Both the position numbers and the translations under genes were made by a program. Positions 4,866 to 13,100 of a stretch of 13,635 bases of DNA are shown one piece after another. The first letter of the stretch is position 1; each line of letters starts with the position of its first letter. This DNA comes from JAVBOJ01 sp031550755 (GTDB lineage: Bacteria; Bacillota; Clostridia; Oscillospirales; UBA929). The DNA is taken from contig JAVBOJ010000022.1 of the NCBI GenBank assembly GCA_031550755.1, forward strand, positions 1-13,635, read 5' to 3'. Under the pieces are notes generated by a model. The model had not been told where the DNA came from. It ran no database searches and saw nothing but the letters and a program-made list of their open reading frames with translations.

Positions 4866-6104
4866 TTACTCCACCACCTTTTTAAACAACAGGGAGGCGT
4901 TGTGGCCTCCGAATCCGAGAGAGTTGCTGACGGCGGTGCGCACCGTCACCCGCCGGGAAACATTGGGCACATAATCGAGATCGCAGGCCGCGTCCGGCTC
5001 CTTGAGATGAATCGTCGGCGGAATGGCGTCATGCCGCACGGCCAGCACCGACGCGGCGGCCTCAATGCCGCCGGCCGCGCCCAGCAAATGGCCGGTCATG
5101 GACTTGGTCGAGCTGACGGACAGACGTTTGGCGTGTTCTCCGAACACCGTCTTGATCGCCGCCGTCTCAATCGGATCACCCACCGGCGTCCCGGTGCCGT
5201 GGGCGTTGATGTAGTCCACCTCGGTCGGGTCGAAGCCCTTCAGCGCCAGCCGCATCGCCCGCGCCGCGCCCGCGCCCGCCGGATCGGGCGAGGTGATATG
5301 ATAAGCGTCGGCGGTTGCGCCGTAGCCGGCGATTTCGCAGAAAATATCCGCGCCGCGCGCCGTGGCGTGCTCATAGCTTTCCAGCAGAAGCACCCCCGCG
5401 CCCTCGCCCATGAGAAAACCGTTGCGTCGGGAGTCAAAGGGCAGCATCCCCTCGGCAGGGTCGGCCGCATCGCTCATGGCGGTCATATTGGAAAAACCAG
5501 CCAGCGCCAGCGGCGTAATGGCCGCCTCGCTCCCGCCGGCCAGACAGACGTCCAGCTCGCCGCGGCGGATGGCCAAAAAGCCCTCGCCGATGGCGTTGTT
5601 GCCGGTGGCGCAGGCCGCGACAGGGCAGATGCTCTCGCCCCGGAAATCAAACGCGATGCTGACCATCCCGGCGGCCATGTTGGAAATGATCATCGGGATA
5701 AAAAACGGCGACACCCGCCCCGGCCCTTTTTCCTGCAGCTTGGCATGCTCGGCCTCCAGCGTGGCGATGCCGCCGATGCCGCTGCCCAAAAACACGCCGG
5801 CCCGGTCGGGGTCGAAGCCCCCCTTTTCCAGCGCCGCGCCCTCCATGGCCATCCGCGCCGCCGCCACGGCAAACTGGCTGTAGCGGTCGGCCCGGCGGGC
5901 CTCTTTTTTGTCCATAAAATCCTCGGGGACAAAGCCGTTTACCTCGGCGGCCAGCTTGGCCTTGTGCCCCTCGGTATCAAACCGGGTGATCGGCGCGATA
6001 CCGCACACGCCGGCCAGCAAATTGTTCCAAAACGCATCCTTACCGATCCCCACCGGGGAGACGACGCCGATGCCGGTTACCACAACGCGCGTCAAAAAAA
6101 CCAC
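4866..6104 (-). CDS. fabF: Beta-ketoacyl-[acyl-carrier-protein] synthase II
   Basis: FabF condenses malonyl-ACP with acyl-ACP in chain elongation. The thiolase-fold protein has the Cys-His-His triad C165 (CPVAACATG), H302 (NAHGTGTPVGD) and H339 (GHLLGAAGG). It also has K334 and a GFGG gatekeeper loop (397-400). Length is 412 aa with the GTG start at 6104, which lies 7 nt after AAGGA. A TTG three codons later (6095), with AAGGTGG 5 nt upstream, would give MTRVVVTG, closer to the family's usual beginning; I cannot decide between them. It follows fabG after a 19-nt gap and abuts accB. The Cys-His-His triad places it among condensing enzymes of the FabF/FabB type, and the order fabG-fabF-accB-fabZ favours FabF. 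Identity is very secure. Confidence 0.96.
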   Translation of the reverse strand: MVFLTRVVVTGIGVVSPVGIGKDAFWNNLLAGVCGIAPITRFDTEGHKAKLAAEVNGFVPEDFMDKKEARRADRYSQFAVAAARMAMEGAALEKGGFDPDRAGVFLGSGIGGIATLEAEHAKLQEKGPGRVSPFFIPMIISNMAAGMVSIAFDFRGESICPVAACATGNNAIGEGFLAIRRGELDVCLAGGSEAAITPLALAGFSNMTAMSDAADPAEGMLPFDSRRNGFLMGEGAGVLLLESYEHATARGADIFCEIAGYGATADAYHITSPDPAGAGAARAMRLALKGFDPTEVDYINAHGTGTPVGDPIETAAIKTVFGEHAKRLSVSSTKSMTGHLLGAAGGIEAAASVLAVRHDAIPPTIHLKEPDAACDLDYVPNVSRRVTVRTAVSNSLGFGGHNASLLFKKVVE

Positions 6105-6123
6105 CTTGCTTTCCTTCAGGATA

Positions 6124-6861
6124 TTATAGCGCCAGCCCGCCGTCCACGGTCAGCACCTGACCCGTGATATAACCCGCCCGATCGGACGCCAAAAAGCGCA
6201 CCAAATCGGCCACCTCCTCGGCGCGTCCGAACCGTCCCAGCGAAATACGCCCCAAAATGGCCTCTTTGGCCTTGTCGGGCAGGGTCTCGGTCATATCGGT
6301 CTCAATCAGCCCCGGTGCCACGGCGTTGACCGTGATGCCGCGCGCGCCCAGCTCCTTGGCGGCGGCCTTGGTCAGGCCGATGACCCCGGCCTTGGAGGCC
6401 GCGTAATTGACCTGCCCCATATTGCCGGAGACCCCGGCCACCGAGCTGATGTTGATAATTTTGCCGGCTTTGGCCTTGAACATGACGGCGGACACCTGCC
6501 GCGTCATGTAAAACACGCTGTCCAGATTGGCCTTGAGCACCTCATCCCATTGCGCCTCGCTCATGCGCACCAGCAGTCCGTCGCGGGTGATGCCGGCGTT
6601 GTTGACCAGCACGGCGATGCCGCCGAACACCTCCAGCGCCTTCTGGGTCATGGCTTTGCATGTTTCCGGGTCGGACACGTCGCCGGGGAAGACCAGCGTT
6701 TCCGCGCCGAACGCGCGGCACTCCGCCGCGACCGCCTCGGCCTTTTCCACATTGCCCCGGCAGCCCAGCACGACCGAAAAGCCGTCCTCCGCCAGCGCCC
6801 GGGCAATGGCCGCGCCGATGCCGCGCGACGCGCCGGTCACAACGGCGCACGGGCGGCTCAC
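6124..6861 (-). CDS. fabG: 3-oxoacyl-[acyl-carrier-protein] reductase FabG
   Basis: FabG reduces 3-oxoacyl-ACP with NADPH. The 245-aa short-chain dehydrogenase shows the cofactor loop TGASRGIG (9-16), NNAG (87-90), N112, S140, Y153 and K157 (YAASK), and an ending GQVLTVDGG typical of FabG. Its GTG start at 6861 overlaps the fabK TGA in the sequence GTGA, so translation is coupled to fabK. No other start is better. FabG-like proteins are common, but the position between fabK and fabF makes the fatty-acid role almost certain. Confidence 0.96.
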   Translation of the reverse strand: MSRPCAVVTGASRGIGAAIARALAEDGFSVVLGCRGNVEKAEAVAAECRAFGAETLVFPGDVSDPETCKAMTQKALEVFGGIAVLVNNAGITRDGLLVRMSEAQWDEVLKANLDSVFYMTRQVSAVMFKAKAGKIINISSVAGVSGNMGQVNYAASKAGVIGLTKAAAKELGARGITVNAVAPGLIETDMTETLPDKAKEAILGRISLGRFGRAEEVADLVRFLASDRAGYITGQVLTVDGGLAL

Positions 6862-7802
6862 AGTCCCACCCGCCCGGAGATCGTCCGGATCTGCGCTTCC
6901 GCGTCGCGGAACATGGTGTCGATGATGTCCTGAACCGACGACCTTCGGGTGATGAGCCCGGCGATCTGCCCGGCCATAAAGGAGCCGCCCTCGCGGTCGC
7001 CATCGCGGGCGGCGCGGCGCAGCGAGCCGGACATGGCCAGCTCCAGCTCCTCCAGGGTCGCGCCCTGTTTTTCCAGCTCGTGAATCTTCCGGGGGAAGGG
7101 GCTTTTGAGCTGGCGGACGGGATGCCCGCCGGAGCGCCCGGTCACGACCGTGCCGGTGTCGCGGGCGTCGAGCACCATCTGCTTGAAATTGTCATGGGCA
7201 ATGCACTCGTCGGCCACCAAAAAGGCCGTGCCGACCTGCACCCCCTGCGCGCCCAGCATGAGCGCGGCAGCCAGCGTGCGCCCGTCGGCGATGCCGCCGG
7301 CGGCGATCACCGGGATGTTCACCGCCGATGCCACCTGCGGCACAAGCGCCATGGTGGTCAGCTCGCCGATATGTCCGCCGGCCTCGCAGCCCTCGGCAAT
7401 GACGGCGTCGGCCCCCAGCTTTTCCATCCGCTGCGCCAGCGCCACGGCCGGCACCACCGGGATGACCTTGACGCCGGCGGTCTTCCACGTCTCCATAAAC
7501 CGGCCGGGGCTGCCCGCGCCGGTCACCACGACGGGAACTTTTTCGTCGATCACGAGCTGCGCCAGATCGTCGGCAAACTCGCTCATCAGCATGATGTTGA
7601 GCCCGAACACCTTGTCGGTCAGGCTTCTGGCCTTGCGCACCTCGGCGCGGATGACGTCGGCCGGGGCGGCCCCGCCGGCAATCAGCCCCAATCCGCCGGC
7701 ATTGGACACGGCGGCGGCGAGCTTTGCCTCGGCAATCCACGCCATACCGCCCTGAATGATGGGGTGGGAAAGCCCCAGCATCTCGGAAAACTTCGTCCTC
7801 AT
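6858..7802 (-). CDS. fabK: Enoyl-[acyl-carrier-protein] reductase FabK (FMN-dependent)
   Basis: FabK performs the last step of each elongation cycle, reducing enoyl-ACP with NAD(P)H through FMN. It belongs to the 2-nitropropane-dioxygenase-like TIM barrels and is unrelated to FabI. The 314-aa product starts MRTKFSEML and shows HPIIQGGMAWI (13-23), AGGLGLIAGG (35-44), the EGCEAGGHIGE motif (137-147) with H144, and AAGGIADGR (167-175). H144 corresponds to the conserved active-site histidine known from streptococcal FabK. The ATG at 7802 overlaps the fabH stop in ATGA; a further ATG six codons upstream lies inside fabH and is unlikely. FabK enzymes are generally insensitive to triclosan, so resistance of this route is expected, as inference. 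No acpP separates it from fabH, unlike the common order. Confidence 0.95.
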   Translation of the reverse strand: MRTKFSEMLGLSHPIIQGGMAWIAEAKLAAAVSNAGGLGLIAGGAAPADVIRAEVRKARSLTDKVFGLNIMLMSEFADDLAQLVIDEKVPVVVTGAGSPGRFMETWKTAGVKVIPVVPAVALAQRMEKLGADAVIAEGCEAGGHIGELTTMALVPQVASAVNIPVIAAGGIADGRTLAAALMLGAQGVQVGTAFLVADECIAHDNFKQMVLDARDTGTVVTGRSGGHPVRQLKSPFPRKIHELEKQGATLEELELAMSGSLRRAARDGDREGGSFMAGQIAGLITRRSSVQDIIDTMFRDAEAQIRTISGRVGL

Positions 7803-8746
7803 CCTTCTCGTACACTCCATTCATACAGCGTCGCGCCGTAAGTCAGCCCCGCGCCGAAGCCCACCAGCATCAAAAGGGCGCCGGGGGCCAGCCGTCCGGC
7901 GCGGTTGAGCTCGTCCAGCGCGATGGGAATCGAGGCGCTGGAGGTGTTGCCGGTTCGTCCGATGGTGATGACCATCTTTTCCGGGGCAATATCATATTTA
8001 TCCCGCACCGACTCGATGATGCGGACATTGGCCTGATGGGGGATGACAAAGGTCAGCTCGTCGGGCGTTTTGCCGGTCTTGCGCAGCACCCGCTCCATGG
8101 CCTCCGGCATGGCGCGTACGGCGAATTTATAGACCTCCTGCCCCTTCATGCGGATTTTGCGGTCGTCATCCGAATGGATGGCCTCGCCAAAATCGCCCCG
8201 GGAGGCCAGACAGGACGCCAAAATGCCGCCCGATTCTTCCCGGGCACGCAAAACCACCGCGCCGGCCCCGTCCCCAAACAGGACGCAGGTGGTGCGGTCG
8301 GTCATGTCGGTGGTGCGCGAAAGCTGCTCTGCGGCCACGACCAGCGCGGTTTTGGCGCCGCCGGTCTGGATATACCGGTCGGCAATGTCCAACGCGTACA
8401 CAAAGCCGGTACAGGCGGCCGAAATGTCAAAGCAAAAGGCGTTCTCCGCGCCCAGCCTGTATTGCAGATCGCAGGCGGTCGAGGGAAACGGCCTGTCCTG
8501 CGTGGCGGTGGACACGATGAGCAAATCGACCTCCTCCGGGCCCACCCCGGCGTCGGCCAGCGCCGCCCGCGCGGCGAAGCAGCCCATCTCCGCGTTGGAC
8601 AGCTCAGGCGCGGCGATATGCCGCTCCCGGATGCCGGTGCGCGAGACGATCCATTCGTCGCTGGTGTCCACCAGCTTGGCCAGATCGTCGTTGGTCAGAA
8701 TGTCCGGCGGCAAATAAGAGCCGGTACCGATGATATGCGCCTTCAA
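7799..8746 (-). CDS. fabH: Beta-ketoacyl-[acyl-carrier-protein] synthase III
   Basis: FabH starts fatty-acid synthesis by condensing acyl-CoA with malonyl-ACP. The 315-aa product begins MKAHIIGTGSYLP with TTG at 8746, 10 nt after AAAGGAG. The family's conserved sequence begins exactly there, although the frame stays open for another 57 codons upstream. The triad is C112 (SAACTGFVYAL), H237 (PHQANVRI) and N267 (GRTGNTSSASIP). GFGAGLTYG near the C-terminus is also typical. It is the first gene of the cluster, and its TGA overlaps the fabK ATG. A fully consensus promoter about 200 bp upstream gives a leader of roughly 194 nt with two inverted repeats, so regulation there is likely. Primer preference (acetyl or branched-chain) cannot be told from this sequence. 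Confidence 0.95.
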   Translation of the reverse strand: MKAHIIGTGSYLPPDILTNDDLAKLVDTSDEWIVSRTGIRERHIAAPELSNAEMGCFAARAALADAGVGPEEVDLLIVSTATQDRPFPSTACDLQYRLGAENAFCFDISAACTGFVYALDIADRYIQTGGAKTALVVAAEQLSRTTDMTDRTTCVLFGDGAGAVVLRAREESGGILASCLASRGDFGEAIHSDDDRKIRMKGQEVYKFAVRAMPEAMERVLRKTGKTPDELTFVIPHQANVRIIESVRDKYDIAPEKMVITIGRTGNTSSASIPIALDELNRAGRLAPGALLMLVGFGAGLTYGATLYEWSVREG

Positions 8747-8775
8747 ACGGACAAAACTCCTTTCGGGGAAACGGG

Positions 8776-8803
8776 TTGCATCTCGAAAGACTTGTGCTAT
8801 AAT
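8776..8803 (+). promoter_or_regulatory. Candidate promoter of fabD
   Basis: TATAAT (8798-8803) is preceded by TGC, an extended -10 element. TTGCAT (8776-8781, 3 of 6) lies 16 bp upstream. Transcription would start near 8810 and give fabD a leader of about 160 nt. It lies just upstream of fabH on the opposite strand, so this transcript is antisense to most of the fabH leader. Confidence 0.55.
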
Positions 8804-8867
8804 AATACCGTATGTCCATATATATAAAAGTATGACGACGTCGTAACCAAGCCCCCGCGCGTCCTTT

Positions 8868-8900
8868 GTTTCGCAGGCGAATTCACTTCGCCGCAGAAAC
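8868..8900. repeat. Inverted repeat in the fabH/fabD intergenic region
   Basis: GTTTC (8868-8872) pairs with GAAAC (8896-8900), and GGCGAA (8876-8881) pairs with TTCGCC (8887-8892). The arms are interrupted symmetrically by GCA on both sides, and the loop is TTCAC. It can form in either strand's RNA and would fall in both predicted leaders. Confidence 0.6.
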
Positions 8901-8915
8901 ATCCTTGTTGCCTTC

Positions 8916-8940
8916 ATTCAAGAGGCTTGGCCTCTTGAAT
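8916..8940. promoter_or_regulatory. Perfect 11-bp palindrome at the fabH-operon start site (candidate operator)
   Basis: ATTCAAGAGGC (8916-8926), TTG, GCCTCTTGAAT (8930-8940) is a perfect inverted repeat. The predicted first transcribed base of the fabH operon lies at 8940-8943, so the palindrome occupies about +1 to +25. That is a classical repressor site, or alternatively a 5'-terminal hairpin protecting the mRNA. It does not match the FapR operator I know from Bacillus. Confidence 0.6.
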
Positions 8941-8947
8941 GACATTA

Positions 8948-8976
8948 ATTATAAGGAAGTGCCAGGAAGTTGTCAA
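8948..8976 (-). promoter_or_regulatory. Consensus promoter of the fabH-led FASII operon
   Basis: On the minus strand TTGACA (8971-8976), exactly 17 bp, then TATAAT (8948-8953): a full 12 of 12 match to the housekeeping consensus. The -35 overlaps the first codons of fabD and the -10 overlaps the fabD ribosome-binding site. Predicted start is near 8941. Confidence 0.88.
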
Positions 8977-9899
8977 CCTTTGGTTTTTTGTATCCGGGGC
9001 AAGGCGCGCAAGCCCCCGGCATGGGCCGCGCCCTGTTTGAGGAGCTGCCCATGGCGCGCGATTGTTTCGCCGAGGCGTCCGAGGTGTTGGGGCGCGATAT
9101 GATGGCGCTCTGCTTCGACTCCGACGCGGAGACGCTGGCGCGCACCGAAAACGCCCAGCCCGCGCTGTTTACCGTCTCCATGGCCGCCCATCGCGCGCTG
9201 GACGCGCGGGGCGTCGTCCCCGCTGCCGTGAGCGGGTTTTCGCTGGGCGAATGCGTCGCGCTGTGCGCCGCCGGGGTGCTGTCATGGGGCGACGGGCTGC
9301 GGCTGGTGGGCACCCGCGCCCGCGCCATGCAAGCCTGCGCCGATCGGCTGGGCGGCGCCATGTCGGCCGTGCTGGGGCTGTCGTGGGACGCAATCGAAGC
9401 CCTCTGCCGCGAGGTCGGCGGATTTGTCCAGCCGGTCAACGACAACTGCCCGGGGCAGACGGTCATCGCCGGGGAGGCTTCCGCCGTCGAGGCCGCCGAA
9501 ACACTGTGTCTGGAGGCCGGGGCGTCCCGCGCCGTGCGGCTGGGGCTGTCGGGCGCGTTTCACACGGCAACCATGGCCGAGGCCGGCGAGTCGGTGCGCC
9601 GCGTGTTGTCCGGGTTGCCGGTATCTTCTCCCAAAATCCCATTATTTACCAATTTGACCGGCCAATGTCTGCCGGAGGACGCCGACCTGCCGGCGCATAT
9701 GGCCGCCCAGCTGCAAAGCCCCGTGCGGTTCCAGTCCTGTGTCCAAAGCATGCTGGCGCTGGGCGTTGACTGCTTTGTCGAGGCCGGGTCGGGCCGAACG
9801 CTGGCCGGCTTTGTCAAGCGCATTGACCGGGGGATCAAGACCCTGCCGTGCGAAACGCCGGAGCAGCTGGAAACAATTGTGGGCTTGGGGTTGGGCTGA
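8970..9899 (+). CDS. fabD: Malonyl-CoA:[acyl-carrier-protein] transacylase
   Basis: FabD moves the malonyl group from CoA to ACP, feeding FabH and FabF. The 309-aa product begins MSTFGFLYPGQGAQ with TTG at 8970, 10 nt after AAGGAAG. It shows the GQGxQ oxyanion element (Q11), the nucleophile S91 in GFSLGE, R116 (LVGTRARAM), NDNCPGQ (157-163) and H198 (SGAFHTATM). Length is normal. In most clostridial clusters fabD lies between fabK and fabG on the same strand; here it is divergent from fabH and stands apart. The operon promoter reads out across its first codons in the opposite direction, so fabD and the operon may be regulated against each other. Identity is very secure. Confidence 0.95.
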   Translation: MSTFGFLYPGQGAQAPGMGRALFEELPMARDCFAEASEVLGRDMMALCFDSDAETLARTENAQPALFTVSMAAHRALDARGVVPAAVSGFSLGECVALCAAGVLSWGDGLRLVGTRARAMQACADRLGGAMSAVLGLSWDAIEALCREVGGFVQPVNDNCPGQTVIAGEASAVEAAETLCLEAGASRAVRLGLSGAFHTATMAEAGESVRRVLSGLPVSSPKIPLFTNLTGQCLPEDADLPAHMAAQLQSPVRFQSCVQSMLALGVDCFVEAGSGRTLAGFVKRIDRGIKTLPCETPEQLETIVGLGLG

Positions 9900-9916
9900 A
9901 CGCATACGAATACAGT

Positions 9917-9942
9917 GTAGGGGCGAACCGCGTTCGCCCGCG
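9917..9942. repeat. GGGGCG-type intergenic hairpin repeat, copy 1
   Basis: GTAGGGGCGAAC, CGC, GTTCGCCC forms an 8-bp perfect stem (9921-9928 with 9932-9939) shortly after the fabD stop codon. The same layout (G[T/C]AGGGGCG ... CGCCC) recurs at 10019-10040, so it appears to be one member of a dispersed repeat family. There is no T run after it, so it is not a standard terminator. Confidence 0.6.
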
Positions 9943-9953
9943 CTCTCGTCCAT

Positions 9954-9990
9954 GCCCCCTTAAAAAAAAGGGGGGCGGCTCGAAGAGCCG
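9954..9990. repeat. Tandem hairpins with A8 tract
   Basis: GCCCCC (9954-9959) faces GGGGGC (9971-9976) across a TT-A8-G loop. It is followed at once by CGGCTC-GAA-GAGCCG (9976-9990), a perfect 6-bp stem. On the minus strand the order becomes hairpin, C6, T8. The structure is part of a mosaic of repeats filling the fabD-to-activase gap. Confidence 0.6.
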
Positions 9991-10000
9991 GGGGATTGTA

Positions 10001-10060
10001 TGGAACAAACCCACGTTGCAGGGGCGGCTATCATCCGCCCGGAGCAACATCCCTGTTCCA
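10001..10060. repeat. 60-bp nested inverted repeat (small MITE-like or REP-like element)
   Basis: Three stems are nested: TGGAACA (10001-10007) with TGTTCCA (10054-10060), GTTGC (10015-10019) with GCAAC (10044-10048), and GGGCGG (10022-10027) with CCGCCC (10035-10040). The innermost part is the second copy of the GGGGCG motif. No coding frame of note is inside. The fully nested symmetry suggests a mobile or dispersed non-coding element; copy number in the genome is unknown. Confidence 0.55.
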
Positions 10061-10113
10061 AATCGAGGACACGCCTCAGCGTGTTCGAGACTATACAAAA
10101 AGAAGGGATATAT

Positions 10114-13100
10114 ATGCCGCGTATAGGTATCGACATCGGCTCGACCACCATCAAAATCACCGTGGTGGACGAGTCCGACCGCATTACATACGCCCGTTAC
10201 CGCCGCCACCGCTCCGATGTGCGCGGCGAGCTGGAAGCGCTGCTGTCCGAGCTGCATGCCGATTTGCCGGCGCTGTCCGCCCCCGTCTGCCTCACTGGCT
10301 CGGCGGGGCTGGGGGTGGCGCGTGCGCTGGGGTTGCCGTTTGAGCAGGAGGTCATTTCGGCCACCCGCGCGGTGCAATGCTTTGTGCCGCAGGCCGATGT
10401 GGTCATCGAGCTGGGCGGCGAGGACGCCAAAATCACCTTTTTAAAGCCCACCGTCTCCCAGCGCATGAACGGCACTTGCGCCGGCGGCACCGGGGCGTTT
10501 ATCGACCAGATGGCCTCCCTGCTCATGACCGACGCGCAGGGGCTGAACGACCTCGCGCGGGAGTACAAACATATTTTTTCCATCGCGTCGCGCTGCGGCG
10601 TCTTCGCCAAGAGCGACATGCAGCCGCTCCTCAACGAGGGCGTGTCGCACAGCGACCTGGCCGCGTCGGTGCTGTCGGCCGTGGTCACCCAAACGGTGGC
10701 GGGGCTGGCGTGCGGCCAGCCGATCACCGGCACGGTGGTATTTTTGGGCGGGCCGCTGACCTTTCTGCCCGAGCTGCGGGCGGCGTTTGAACGTGCGCTG
10801 GCCGGACAGGTGGAGTCTTTCGTCACCCCGCCAAATGCCGAGGTATTCGTCGCCATGGGCGCGGCCATGGGCGCGTCCGGCGAGGCCTTTTCGGCGGACG
10901 CGCTGCTGTACCGGCTGCAAGACGCCGGGGCGCTGGAGCCGGACATCGTCCGTCTGCCGCGCCTGTTTGAAGATGATTCCGACCGGGAGACCTTCCGGGT
11001 GCGGCACGCCCGGGCTCACGTGCCGCGCGCGCCCATCGGGGCGGCGCAGGGGCCCTGTTTTCTCGGCATCGACGCCGGCTCGACCACCATCAAGGCGGCG
11101 CTTTTGTCCGAGGATGGGCGGCTGCTCTACTCGTATTACGCGCCGAATCAGGCCTCTCCGCTCCTGCTGGCGCAAGGGATTCTGCGGGAAATTTACCAAA
11201 AGCTCCCCCCCTCCGCCTACATAGGCCGCGCCTGCGTCACCGGCTACGGCGAGGCGCTCTTGCAGGTGGCGCTGCGTGCCGACGAGGGCGAGATTGAGAC
11301 CCTGTCCCACGTCAAGGCGGCGCAGGCGCTCAACCCCAACGTGGACTTTATTTTGGACATTGGCGGGCAGGATATGAAGTGCATCCGCCTCAAAGATGGG
11401 CTGATCGACTCGATTTTGCTCAACGAGGCCTGTTCCTCCGGCTGCGGCTCGTTTTTGTCCACCTTCGCCGCGTCGCTGGATATGAGCCTGTCCGCATTTT
11501 CCGAGGCGGCGCTGGGCAGCGGCTCCCCGGTCGATCTGGGCACCCGCTGCACCGTGTTTATGAATTCGCGGGTCAAGCAGGCGCAGAAGGAGGGCGCGTC
11601 GCCGGGCGATATTTCGGCGGGGCTGTCCTATTCGGTGGTGCGCAACGCGCTGTACAAGGTCATCGGGGTCAAAAGCCCCGACGATTTGGGGCAATATCCC
11701 CTCGTGCAGGGCGGCACGTTTTTGAACGACGCCGTACTGCGGGCGTTTGAGCTGATCTCCGGCCGGGAGGCCGTCCGCCCCGACATCGCCGGGCTCATGG
11801 GCGCTTACGGCGCGGCGATTATCGCCCGCGAACGCTGGGAGGGTGCGCCGTCGAGCCTTTTGAAGGCCGGCGAGCTGGACGCCGCCCTGCCGGAAAAAAC
11901 CGTCACCGTGCCGTGCCGCGGCTGTCACAACGTCTGCAAGCTGTCGGTGTCCACCTTCTCGGGTGCCCGGCGGTTGGTGTCCGGCCACCGCTGTGAAAAG
12001 GGGCAGGAGCTGGGTGCGCCTGAGGCCGCGTCCAAGGCCAAGCTGCCCAATTTGGTGCAGGAAAAGTACGAGCGTGTGTTCGCCTATACGCCGCTGGCCG
12101 AGGAACACGCGCCGCGCGGGGTGATTGGTCTGCCGCGCGCACTGAATATGTTTGAAAATTACCCGTTTTGGCTTTCGATTCTCACAAAACTCGGCTTTTC
12201 GGTGCGGCTTTCGCGTCCGTCCAGTCATGAGCTGTTCGAGGCCGGGATGGCCACCATCCCGTCGGAAAGCGTCTGTTATCCCGCCAAGCTGACCCATGGG
12301 CACATCCAGGACTTGGTGGATTCCGGCGTCAAAACCATTTTCTACCCCAGTGTACTGTATGAACGCAACGAGAGCCCCGACGCCGGCAACCACTTCAACT
12401 GCCCCATCGTCACCTCCTACCCGGAGGTCATCGGGGCCAACATGGATGTGTTGGGCGAGAAGGGCATCCGGTTTTTGCACCCGTTTTTCTCGCTGGAGCA
12501 CCGCAAAAAAATGCCCGGCATCCTGTGCGACACCTTCCATGACTGGGGGGTGACGCCGGCCGAGGCGCGCGCCGCCGTGGAGGCGGGGTTTGCCGCGCTG
12601 CTGGGGTTCAAGGAGTGGATCGCCCGGCGCGGTGCCGAGGTGCTGGAGCAGCTGGAGCGCGAGAACCTGTACGGGCTGGTGCTGTCCGGCCGGCCCTATC
12701 ACATCGACCCGGAAATTCACCACGGACTGCCGGCGCTGGCCGCGTCGCTGGGCTTTGCCGTGCTGACCGAGGACGCCGTCAGCGACAAGGCGCACGTCGC
12801 CCGCCCCCTGCGGGTGTTCGACCAGTGGATGTATCATTCCAGATTGTATGACGCGGCGGCCTATGTCGCCCAAAATCCCCGGCTGGAGCTGGTCCAGCTC
12901 AACTCGTTCGGCTGCGGGCTGGACGCCATTACCAGCGATCAGGTGCGCGATATTTTGTCCGCTTCGGGGAAAACTTACACCCTGCTCAAAATTGATGAGA
13001 TCTCCCATCTCGGCGCGGCGCGTATCCGTCTGCGCTCGCTGAAGGTGGCGCTCGACGAACGCGCCCGTCGCGCCCCTGTGGCGCAAGTGTTCCCGGGATT

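Noticed and set aside
4371..6167. 598-codon + strand open frame opposite fabF, accB and fabZ
   Set aside because: Antisense shadow caused by GC-rich third positions; it spans three well-identified genes and has no domain of its own.
8747..8917. 57-residue in-frame N-terminal extension of fabH from an upstream ATG, including a hydrophobic stretch
   Set aside because: No ribosome-binding site precedes that ATG, the stretch contains the predicted leader elements, and FabH conservation begins at the TTG 8746 preceded by AAAGGAG.
8927..8955. TTGGCC, 17 bp, TATAAG as a close promoter for fabD
   Set aside because: The -10 would overlap the fabD ribosome-binding site and leave a leader of only about 8 nt, so AAGGAAG could not be transcribed.
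9962..9990. Minus-strand hairpin followed by T8, looking like a terminator
   Set aside because: Six C residues separate stem and T run, and no minus-strand gene ends nearby, so there is nothing for it to terminate.
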